Below, in pieces: positions 51,797 to 59,225 of a DNA stretch of 64,000 bases (position 1 is its first letter; each line of letters opens with the position of its first letter). The stretch is taken from contig JAFQUM010000004.1 of assembly GCA_017408485.1 (NCBI GenBank), positions 1 through 64,000 on the forward strand. The letters are read 5' to 3'. This DNA is from Clostridia bacterium (GTDB lineage: Bacteria > Bacillota > Clostridia > Oscillospirales > Butyricicoccaceae). A program made the position numbers and the translations under genes. A model generated the notes under the pieces. The model had not been told where the DNA came from, did no database searches, and saw only the letters and a program-made list of their open reading frames with translations.

Positions 51797-53029
51797 TTAA
51801 TTTTCCTTAAAACAGCTTTTTACTATCTCAATGATTCTGTCCTGCTGCTCGGCCGTCATCTTATTATCGCTGGGCAGGCACAGACCGCGCTCAAAAATAT
51901 CCATTCCAACATCCGAAACTCCACCCGCGATATAGGCATTGGTGGAGGCTCTGCCGTCGCCCTGACGGGTGACAAAGCCGTTCATTCTGTAAATGGGCTG
52001 CATATGCATAGGCTTCCAGATAGGTCTGCCCTCCGCATTGCACTGCGCCAACTTTTCCAATATTTCTGTAGGACAGCTCTTGCCCTTTTCCTTGACATAG
52101 CATGCATCACTGTCGCTTCTGACCTGCTTGCACATAGCATCCTTGTCGATGATCATACAGGACAGCCAGAAATTAGGCTCGCAAACCCTTTCATCATAGG
52201 GATTCATCTTGACAGGAAGCCCCCTAAAACCCTCCTTATAGCGCATATAAATTGCCTTTTTCTGTGCGATATGCTCTTCGAGATGAGGATATTGTCCTCT
52301 TACCACACCCGCAATTACATTGCTCATACGGTAGTTGTAGCCAACCTCCTCGTGCTGATACCAAGGGGCATTCTCACGGCTTTGTGTGGACCACTTGCGC
52401 GCCTTATTTGCGGCAGCCTCATCGTCGGCAAGCAACATTCCGCCGCTGGAGCCGGTGATAATCTTGTTTCCGTTAAAGGATATGGCATTGTATTTTCCAA
52501 AAGTGCCCGTCTGCACACCCTTATAGGTGGCGCCGAGAGATTCCGCGGCATCCTCGATCAGAATCGCGCTATGCTTTTGGCAAACAGCCTTTATCTCATC
52601 AAGCTTTGCGGGTGTGCCGTAAAGATTTGCCATAACCACCACCCGTGCCTCGGGATAAAGCTCAAAAGCCTTTTCCAGTGCCACAGGATCCATATTCCAA
52701 GTGTCATACTCGGTATCAATAAATACAGGGATTCCGCCCTCGTAGACCACGGGATTAAGTGTTGCCGCAAAGGTCATATCACTGCAAAAGACTTTATCGT
52801 CGGGCTTTACCCCCGCCAGCTTGACCGCAAGGTGCAGTGCCGCAGTGCCGCAGGAAAGGGCGACCGCATGCTTGCAGCCTACCTTTTGGCAGGTAATGCG
52901 CTCCACCTCGTTGATATTTTCGCCCACCGTAGACATCCAATTTGTTTCGTATGCCTCGGTTATGTATTTGAGCTCCTCTCCGTGCATTGTAGGGGAGGAA
53001 AGATATATGCGATTTTCGAACTTTTTCAC
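51797..53029 (-). CDS. DegT/DnrJ-family aminotransferase (PglE-like)
   Basis: 410 residues from GTG 53029 (AGGTGA 7 nt upstream); GTG 53038 is the alternative. PLP enzyme: GCGTAALHLAVKLAG-type loop (CGTAALHLAVK), LIEDAAESLGATYKG, and the PLP Lys in FNGNKIITGSSGG. Transfers an amino group to a UDP-4-keto sugar. With PglC- and PglD-like genes this completes all but the 4,6-dehydratase (PglF), which is absent from the window. First gene of the 18-gene locus. Confidence 0.92.
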   Translation of the reverse strand: MKKFENRIYLSSPTMHGEELKYITEAYETNWMSTVGENINEVERITCQKVGCKHAVALSCGTAALHLAVKLAGVKPDDKVFCSDMTFAATLNPVVYEGGIPVFIDTEYDTWNMDPVALEKAFELYPEARVVVMANLYGTPAKLDEIKAVCQKHSAILIEDAAESLGATYKGVQTGTFGKYNAISFNGNKIITGSSGGMLLADDEAAANKARKWSTQSRENAPWYQHEEVGYNYRMSNVIAGVVRGQYPHLEEHIAQKKAIYMRYKEGFRGLPVKMNPYDERVCEPNFWLSCMIIDKDAMCKQVRSDSDACYVKEKGKSCPTEILEKLAQCNAEGRPIWKPMHMQPIYRMNGFVTRQGDGRASTNAYIAGGVSDVGMDIFERGLCLPSDNKMTAEQQDRIIEIVKSCFKEN

Positions 53030-53065
53030 AAACTTCACCTATTAAATATATAATCATACATTTTT

Positions 53066-53094
53066 ATTATACTACCCTATACCATTAGAGTCAA
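53066..53094 (-). promoter_or_regulatory. Promoter of the polysaccharide locus
   Basis: Minus strand TTGACT (53089-53094), exactly 17 nt, TATAAT (53066-53071). About 35 nt before the aminotransferase start; no other comparable promoter is obvious inside the locus. Confidence 0.8.
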
Positions 53095-53177
53095 CAAATA
53101 ATACACTAAAACCATATCTTTTCCCGTGGGAAATCTGTGAATTTTGCCCAATTAACCCCAATCCCATCCTGATTTTG

Positions 53178-53207
53178 TTGTGCAGATTGCCATTCCTCTT
53201 GTATAAT
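53178..53207 (+). promoter_or_regulatory. Promoter of the phosphohexomutase gene
   Basis: TTGTGC (53178-53183), 18-nt spacer, TATAAT (53202-53207). Weak -35, perfect -10; divergent from the polysaccharide promoter. Confidence 0.5.
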
Positions 53208-53246
53208 TTGCCATTTTAGGTTATACTTACACTGAGGTGTTATGCA

Positions 53247-54872
53247 ATGAATTATAACGACCATTATAATACTTGGAAAAAATCCCATTTTTTGTCGGAT
53301 CTTGAAAGAAACGAGCTTTTATCTCTCACCGACGAAAAAATTATAGAAGATCGCTTCTGCGCCCCCCTTTCTTTTGGCACTGCGGGCTTGCGCGGAATCG
53401 CGGAGATGGGACTCAATCGTCTCAACCGCTTTACCCTTTGTCAGGCGGTGCGCGCCTTTGGCAAGCATCTTGCAGGCAAGGGCACCGTGATAGTCTGCCG
53501 CGATGCGCGCCTATCCTCATCTGAGCTTGCCACGGTTGCCGCTTGTGCCCTTGCCGAGCTTGGCGTACCCATTTTGTTCTTCAAGGATGCCCGTCCCACC
53601 CCTCAGCTTTCCTTTGCGGTGCGGCATTTTAAGGCGGCAGGCGGCTTGAATATCACCGCAAGTCACAACCCCAAGGAGTACAACGGCTGTAAGTTTTACG
53701 ACGAAAAGGGCGCTCAGCTGGGCAACGACGACACCGACCGCATCAGCGAGATAATGGCGGGCATTCCAATGCTCGCGCCAATGCCCGAAAAAAGCTTTGA
53801 CGAATATTTGCAAGAGGGCAAGATAACCTATGCCGAGTGCGATGAGGAATACATCCAAGCGGTGCTTGACTGCCGCATCAATGCCAATGCTTTGGCAGAA
53901 AGTAAGCTAAGTGCCGTATATACCGCCTTCCACGGCGTAGGCGGAAGCATTATGCCCCAAGTGCTCAAGCGGGCAGGCTTTGAAAATGTATATTTTCAGC
54001 CTGAGCAGATGATTCCCGACGGAAACTTCCCCACTCTTGACAACCCTAACCCCGAGCACACACCGGGACTGGCTCTTTCTATAAAGCTTGCACAGGAAAA
54101 GAGTGCTGACCTCGTCTGTGCCACCGATCCCGATGCCGACCGCGCCGCCATTGCGGTAGCTGACGGCAAGGGTGGATATGTTGCCCTTTCGGGCAATCAG
54201 ACAGGCGCACTGCTTACCGATTATCTGCTTTCACAGACAAGCAGCCAAAAGCCTATGGCGATCATAAAGACCATCGTTTCCACGCCCCTTGTTGAAGATA
54301 TATGCGATCATTACGGCGCTCGGTGCTACAGCACCTTTACCGGCTTTAAAAATATGGCGGAAAAGCTTGAAGAGATCGAAAGCACCCAATATTGCCCTAT
54401 GTGCTTCGAGGAATCCATCGGCTATATGATAGGCTCCCACGTGCGGGACAAGGACGGCATTTCCGCCATTTTGATGGTCTGCGAAATGGCGGCATATTAC
54501 AAAAAGCAGGGCAAGAGCTTGCTCGATGTACTGAACGACCTATATACCCGCTACGGCAGATTTGAGGAGCATACCGTCAGCCTTTACCGCTATGGTGTTT
54601 CGGGGCAAAAGGAAATTGCCGAAATGATGAAAACGCTTCGCAATCAGCCTCCAAAAGCCATCGCAGGACTCAAGGTAGAGTCTATGGGTGACTACCTGAC
54701 AGGAAAAAACACCCATATCAGCGGTTCAAATGTGCTTGAGTTCAGGCTCAGCGGCGGTTCGAGATTGCTTATCCGTCCCTCGGGCACCGAGCCCAAGATA
54801 AAGATATACGCCCTTGCCCGTGATTTTGAGGCAAAGGCGCTGACCGATGCTATTAAAGCCTTGCTTTCCTGA
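53247..54872 (+). CDS. Phosphoglucomutase/phosphomannomutase
   Basis: 541 residues, alpha-D-phosphohexomutase of the PgcA type. Domain 1 active Ser in TASHNPKEYNGCKFYDEKG (~140), metal loop DPDADRAAIA (~293), sugar loop CFEESIGYMIG and phosphate loop RPSGTEPKIKIY. Interconverts sugar 1- and 6-phosphates, feeding nucleotide-sugar synthesis, which fits the divergent polysaccharide locus. Followed by the AKR gene at 13 nt. Confidence 0.94.
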   Translation: MNYNDHYNTWKKSHFLSDLERNELLSLTDEKIIEDRFCAPLSFGTAGLRGIAEMGLNRLNRFTLCQAVRAFGKHLAGKGTVIVCRDARLSSSELATVAACALAELGVPILFFKDARPTPQLSFAVRHFKAAGGLNITASHNPKEYNGCKFYDEKGAQLGNDDTDRISEIMAGIPMLAPMPEKSFDEYLQEGKITYAECDEEYIQAVLDCRINANALAESKLSAVYTAFHGVGGSIMPQVLKRAGFENVYFQPEQMIPDGNFPTLDNPNPEHTPGLALSIKLAQEKSADLVCATDPDADRAAIAVADGKGGYVALSGNQTGALLTDYLLSQTSSQKPMAIIKTIVSTPLVEDICDHYGARCYSTFTGFKNMAEKLEEIESTQYCPMCFEESIGYMIGSHVRDKDGISAILMVCEMAAYYKKQGKSLLDVLNDLYTRYGRFEEHTVSLYRYGVSGQKEIAEMMKTLRNQPPKAIAGLKVESMGDYLTGKNTHISGSNVLEFRLSGGSRLLIRPSGTEPKIKIYALARDFEAKALTDAIKALLS

Positions 54873-54885
54873 AGGAGGAAAAAAT

Positions 54886-55926
54886 ATGAAAATGAAGATC
54901 TTGGGCAGAACGGGGCTGCAGGTAACCGAAAACTCCTTCGGCGCGCTGCCCATTCAGCGCATTCCCGACGAGGATGCCGTTGCCCTTTTGCGCTATGCCT
55001 ATGACAGCGGAATAAATTTTTATGACACTGCCCGTTTTTACACTGACAGTGAACATAAAATCGGGCTTGCACTGTCCAATGTCCGCGAGAATATCATTCT
55101 CGCCACCAAGAGTATGGGCAGAACAAAAAGCTCCGCTTTGGCAGATCTGGAAATATCCCTCGGCAACCTGAAAACCGACTATGTGGATATTTTTCAGCTA
55201 CATAATATTACCGAATTGCCCGATATAAACGACCCCGAAAGCTCATATTATGCACTTATTGAGGCACGAAATAGCGGAAAATGCCACTTTATCGGCATTA
55301 CTACCCACCGATTGGAGCTTGCCATTGCCGCCGCGGAAAGCGGACTTTATGACACTGTGCAGTTCCCTCTGTGCTATATGTCCGCCGATCGCGATCTTGA
55401 GCTTATAGACATCTGCAAAAAGCACAACATCGGTCTTATCGCTATGAAGGGAATGAGCGGCGGCATCATTTCAAGCGCTGAAGCAGCCTATTCATTCTTT
55501 ACACAGTATGACAATGTTGTGCCCATTTGGGGTGTACAGAAGAAAAGTGAGCTTGACGACTTTTTAGGCTATGCCCAAAAGGGGATTGTCTTGGACGAAA
55601 GGCTCAAAAAGATCATCGAGGATGACCGCGAAAGGTTCAAGGATGACTTCTGCCGCGGCTGCGGATATTGTGAGCCCTGCCCCGTAGGAGTACCCTTGCG
55701 TGATGCGGCGCGTATGATCCCCATGCTCAACCGTGCTCCCTGGAAGGAGTACACCACCGAGGCTTGGCAGGAAAAAATGTCCCATGTTAAGGACTGCATC
55801 GACTGCGGCAGATGCGAAAGCCGTTGCCCCTATCAGCTGCAGTGCCGTCGTCTTATCCGCGAAAGCTATGATTATTTTATAAAGGTCTGCCGCGAAAAAG
55901 GCGTTTTAATCAACAAATACTTATAA
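54886..55926 (+). CDS. Aldo/keto reductase with 2[4Fe-4S] ferredoxin-like C-terminus
   Basis: 346 residues from ATG 54886 (AGGAGG 8 nt upstream). TIM-barrel AKR: KILGRTGLQVTENSFGALP, catalytic Tyr in DTARFYTDSE, ATKSMGR Lys, QLHNITE. The C-terminal ~80 residues carry CRGCGYCEPCPVGVP and CIDCGRCESRCPY, a clostridial-type pair of clusters. Such fused proteins are common in anaerobes; substrate unknown. Hairpin array B follows 6 nt after the stop. Confidence 0.9.
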   Translation: MKMKILGRTGLQVTENSFGALPIQRIPDEDAVALLRYAYDSGINFYDTARFYTDSEHKIGLALSNVRENIILATKSMGRTKSSALADLEISLGNLKTDYVDIFQLHNITELPDINDPESSYYALIEARNSGKCHFIGITTHRLELAIAAAESGLYDTVQFPLCYMSADRDLELIDICKKHNIGLIAMKGMSGGIISSAEAAYSFFTQYDNVVPIWGVQKKSELDDFLGYAQKGIVLDERLKKIIEDDRERFKDDFCRGCGYCEPCPVGVPLRDAARMIPMLNRAPWKEYTTEAWQEKMSHVKDCIDCGRCESRCPYQLQCRRLIRESYDYFIKVCREKGVLINKYL

Positions 55927-55931
55927 ATGCT

Positions 55932-56058
55932 TTCTCGCTTCGCGAGAAGATGAATTGCAGACAAAATCTGCATGAATTGACGGTAAACCGTCATGAATTG
56001 AGCTTGTCAGCTCATGAATTGCAGACGAAGTCTGCATGAAGGTGTTGCCTTCGGCAAC
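55932..56058 (+). repeat. Hairpin-spacer array B1 (plus-oriented)
   Basis: Order: hairpin TTCTCGC-ttc-GCGAGAA (55932-55948); ATGAATT spacers at 55950, 55972, 55993 and 56014, each followed by a perfect hairpin: GCAGA/TCTGC (55957-55971), GACGG-t-CCGTC type (55979-55992), GAGCT/AGCTC (56000-56013), GCAGAC-gaa-GTCTGC (56021-56035); then ATGAAGGT and the terminal hairpin GTTGCC-ttc-GGCAAC (56044-56058). Same plan as array A. GCAGA-type hairpin appears twice. Confidence 0.87.
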
Positions 56059-56069
56059 TTGTTATTAAG

Positions 56070-56214
56070 GTCGGCGGAGCCGACACCGACATGCAATCGC
56101 AGATTGCAATTCATGGCACAGCCAATTCATGATTTTCGGTAGAAAATCAATTCATGCACCTTTGGTGCAATTCATCTGCTTATCGTCAATTCATGCGCTG
56201 AAAGCGCAATTCAT
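56070..56214 (-). repeat. Hairpin-spacer array B2 (minus-oriented)
   Basis: On the plus strand: terminal hairpin GTCGGC-gga-GCCGAC (56070-56084), then hairpin GCAATC-gca-GATTGC (56093-56107) and six AATTCAT spacers (56108, 56124, 56149, 56169, 56188, 56208) separating GGC-aca-GCC, GATTTTC-ggta-GAAAATC, GCACC-ttt-GGTGC, a 12-nt non-palindromic unit (56176-56187) and GCGCT-gaa-AGCGC. Because spacers here are the reverse complement of those in B1, the two arrays face each other and could pair as one large cruciform. It ends 6 nt before the ribosome site of the next gene. Confidence 0.87.
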
Positions 56215-56233
56215 CTTGTTAGGAGAGATTACC

Positions 56234-56998
56234 ATGGACTACTTATCCCAAGTCAATGCGCCCACTCTATATCTTATGGTCGGCGCAATACTTACTTTCG
56301 TCACCGTTATGTGCGTATTTTTCCTTGTACGCAGCTACAAGGTGGGAATTGCCATCGGTATGGACAAGGCTGTGCTTAAAAAGACCATACGCAACAGCGC
56401 AATTTTCACCATTCTGCCCTCGGTGGGCATTCTGGTCGGCGTTCTTGCGCTGTCGGGTGTTTTAGGCGCTCCCCTTTCGTGGATGCGTCTGTCGGTGGTC
56501 GGCGCGTTGCAATACGAATTGAACGTTGCAGACATTGCCGCAAAGGCATTGGGTCTTAAGGAGCTTGCCTTGGAATACCTTACCATCGAAGCTTACACTA
56601 CCATCTCGCTGGTTATGACGGTGGGCATTTTGGGCGGCGGTCTGCTGTGCATATTTATGCTTGGCAGATACCTTAAAAGATTCAGCAATAAACCCAAAAA
56701 GGCAGAATCCGCAGAGTCTGCACCCGATGCTCCCAAAAAGAAAAAGTCAAATCTTGGCAATATTGCGATGGTTGCAATGTTTATCGGTCTTTGCACCGCT
56801 TACATTTCTTCTTATATAGGCGGCTTTGCCAACGATACATCCAACTATCTGCCCCTGCTTACCGCAGGAGTTGCCGCCGCGGTAATGGCGGTCTTTACGC
56901 TTCTCTCCAAAAAGCTTAAATGGCTTGAAAACTTTGATGTTGCCTTGAGTATGCTTATTGCAATGGCTTCCGCGGTGCTTGCGGCTTACATATTTTAA
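56234..56998 (+). CDS. DUF5058-type membrane protein
   Basis: 254 residues from ATG 56234 (AGGAGAG upstream; the ORF start at 56129 lies inside the hairpin array). Seven likely membrane segments, with a Lys-rich cytoplasmic loop (KPKKAESAESAPDAPKKKK, about 175-193). FTILPSVGILVGVLALSGVLG is typical of DUF5058. It is first of three coupled genes: membrane partner at 57011 and M20 peptidase at 57700. Probably one half of a permease; substrate unknown. Confidence 0.82.
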   Translation: MDYLSQVNAPTLYLMVGAILTFVTVMCVFFLVRSYKVGIAIGMDKAVLKKTIRNSAIFTILPSVGILVGVLALSGVLGAPLSWMRLSVVGALQYELNVADIAAKALGLKELALEYLTIEAYTTISLVMTVGILGGGLLCIFMLGRYLKRFSNKPKKAESAESAPDAPKKKKSNLGNIAMVAMFIGLCTAYISSYIGGFANDTSNYLPLLTAGVAAAVMAVFTLLSKKLKWLENFDVALSMLIAMASAVLAAYIF

Positions 56999-57010
56999 AG
57001 GAGGTGCCTT

Positions 57011-57700
57011 ATGAACGAAATGGAAAAACAGGTCTATTTTGACAAATACAATCGTCAGCTTCATATTTTAGGTAAAGTTCTGTTGGCAGTTTCCTTTATT
57101 GCAATGATCGGCTTCTCCTTTGTTGCGGGAATCATCTTCAATGCAATGCCCGACCTTGGCGGTTTTTTGTCAGGTCTGCTGAATGTGGGTATCATCTATT
57201 ACCCCGTTGCCATAGTTGAGTTTTTGGTTTATGCGCCTATGCTGGGTGTGGGGGGAAGCTACCTTGCTTTCCTTACCGGTAACCTTACCAATCTGAAGAT
57301 ACCCTGCGCTATGAGTGCCCGTGAGCTTTCGGGCGTAAAGCCCGGCACACCGGAAAACGAGGTCATCTCCACCCTTTCCATTGCATCAAGCGCCATCGTG
57401 ACCACCATAATTCTTGCGGCGGGCGTTCTGCTTATGACTCCCTTGCAGCCGGTACTCAGCGCACCCGTTATGCAGCCCGCATTCAATAATGTTGTTCCCG
57501 CTCTGTTTGGCGCCTTTGGGCTTAAGTATTACTTAAAAAGCCCCAAGATCGCAGTCGTTCCCTTTATTATAATGACTCTGCTTTGCATATTTGTCCCCGC
57601 TGTACAGAGCAACACATCCATTGCCATCATCCCCGCAGGTCTGATGTGCATCGGAATCGGCGCTTTCCTTGACAAGAAAGGCAAGTTAGGTGATCTGTAA
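57011..57700 (+). CDS. Membrane protein, partner of DUF5058
   Basis: 229 residues, six or seven membrane segments. N-terminal cytoplasmic EKQVYFDKYNRQLH; loop SARELSGVKPGTPENEVIS (~100). Start ATG 57011 has AGGAGG 7 nt upstream. Same operon as DUF5058; stop TAA shares its last A with the ATG of the peptidase. Likely the second half of a two-part transporter for a peptide or acyl-amino-acid handled by the M20 enzyme. Confidence 0.75.
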   Translation: MNEMEKQVYFDKYNRQLHILGKVLLAVSFIAMIGFSFVAGIIFNAMPDLGGFLSGLLNVGIIYYPVAIVEFLVYAPMLGVGGSYLAFLTGNLTNLKIPCAMSARELSGVKPGTPENEVISTLSIASSAIVTTIILAAGVLLMTPLQPVLSAPVMQPAFNNVVPALFGAFGLKYYLKSPKIAVVPFIIMTLLCIFVPAVQSNTSIAIIPAGLMCIGIGAFLDKKGKLGDL

Positions 57701-59136
57701 TGTTTGGATATATCATTTTAGGTGTCGTGGCACTTATTGTTGCCTTGCTTGCCGTTTGCCTGATCCGCACCCTTTTGTGCAAGACCCCCGCAGATGCCAA
57801 GCTGACTTTAGACCAGCAAGAGACCGACCGCGCACGCAAATATGCCGAAACGCTGGCAGAGCTTATCCGTTGCGAAACGGTTTCCTCCCGCTACGACGAT
57901 GATAAAAGCAAGTTTTATGAGTTTCACAAGGTGCTTGAAAGGCACTTCCCCAACATTCACCGCATTTGCGAAAAGACCGTCTTAAACGGCAATCTGCTCT
58001 TTAAATGGTCGGGCAAGGAAAGCGGCGAGCCCATAATGCTGATGAGCCATCACGATGTGGTGGAAGCTACGGGCAAGTGGCAGCACGAGCCCTTTTCGGG
58101 TGATATTGCCGACGGAAAGCTTTGGGGCAGAGGCACTCAGGATACCAAGGGCAGTCTGTTTTGCTTTTTGACCGCTGTTGAGGAGCTTATTGAGAGCGGC
58201 TATACTCCCGCTTGCGATATCTATCTTGCATCATCCTGCACCGAGGAGTTTTCAGGCGAGGGCGGTCCGCTGATAGCAAAGCATCTTAAGGATAACGGCA
58301 TTCATCTGCGTCTGCTTTTGGACGAGGGTGGTGCGATCTTAAACAAGCCAATCGGCGGTGTAAACGGCACCTTTGCCCTTTTGGGTGTGCTTGAAAAAGG
58401 CTATGCCGACCTTAAGTTTACCGCCCGCTCCAATGGCGGTCACGCAAGCTATCCCAAAAAGAACACCCCCATTGCCCGCCTTTCTAAGTTTGTATGCGAT
58501 ATAGAAAAAAGTGACCCCTTTGTTTCCAAGCTTCATCCCACCGCCGCAGAAATGTTCCGCAGAATGACCCCCTATATGGGTTTTGGAATGAAGCTTGTTT
58601 TCTCAAATCTGTGGTTGTTTAAGCCTCTTTTGCTCAAGCTGATGCCCGCGATCTCGGCGCAAGGTGCGGCAATGCTGAAAACCACCTGCGCCTTTACCAC
58701 CTGCAAGGGCGCGGACGGACTGAATGTATTGCCTCAGGAGGCTTATGTCACCGCAAATATGCGTTTTATTCACCATCAGCCCACCGATGAAAGCATCGAA
58801 ATAATGAAAAAACGCGCCGCAAAATATGATCTCGAGACAGAAGTTATCTACAAGGACTACCCCTGCCCCATCGTGGATCACACAAGCAAACAATTCGCCC
58901 TTGTTGAAAAGGCGGTCAAGCAGGTCTACGGAAGCATCGGCGTTTGTCCCTATCCCATGACGGGCGGTACAGATTGCAAATTCTATAATGAGGTCACCGA
59001 CCACGCAATAAGATTTTCACCCATTTATATGACCGCTCAGCAGATGTCGGGCATTCACGGACTTGACGAGAACATCACTGTTGCGGCTATCCCAGACGGC
59101 GTAGATTTTTATAAAGAAATAATCAAAGGCGCGTAA
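57700..59136 (+). CDS. Membrane-anchored M20 family peptidase
   Basis: 478 residues. N-terminal membrane helix (2-25), then di-zinc M20 peptidase: LMSHHDVVEA (~112, His), GRGTQDTKGS (Asp, bridging), SCTEEFSGEGG (catalytic and zinc Glu), C-terminal SPIYMTAQQMSGIHGLDENI (His). Dimerisation lid in the middle. Resembles PM20D1/carboxypeptidase S-type enzymes that cleave N-acyl amino acids or dipeptides. Coupled to the DUF5058 membrane pair. Confidence 0.9.
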   Translation: MFGYIILGVVALIVALLAVCLIRTLLCKTPADAKLTLDQQETDRARKYAETLAELIRCETVSSRYDDDKSKFYEFHKVLERHFPNIHRICEKTVLNGNLLFKWSGKESGEPIMLMSHHDVVEATGKWQHEPFSGDIADGKLWGRGTQDTKGSLFCFLTAVEELIESGYTPACDIYLASSCTEEFSGEGGPLIAKHLKDNGIHLRLLLDEGGAILNKPIGGVNGTFALLGVLEKGYADLKFTARSNGGHASYPKKNTPIARLSKFVCDIEKSDPFVSKLHPTAAEMFRRMTPYMGFGMKLVFSNLWLFKPLLLKLMPAISAQGAAMLKTTCAFTTCKGADGLNVLPQEAYVTANMRFIHHQPTDESIEIMKKRAAKYDLETEVIYKDYPCPIVDHTSKQFALVEKAVKQVYGSIGVCPYPMTGGTDCKFYNEVTDHAIRFSPIYMTAQQMSGIHGLDENITVAAIPDGVDFYKEIIKGA

Positions 59137-59225
59137 ATAAAGCGCGCGAAAGGCGCAACACAATTAAGCTAAAATCGATGGATTCAACGCAAAAAACGCG
59201 ATTTTCAATTAGGAGGATTTAGATT

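Noticed and set aside
55932-56214. CRISPR array
   Set aside because: The constant part is only 7 nt, the variable parts are palindromes of 9-18 nt, orientation flips mid-array and no cas genes are present.
56129-56233. Extended N-terminus for the DUF5058 protein
   Set aside because: It would translate array B2; ATG 56234 directly follows a good ribosome site and opens with the first membrane segment.
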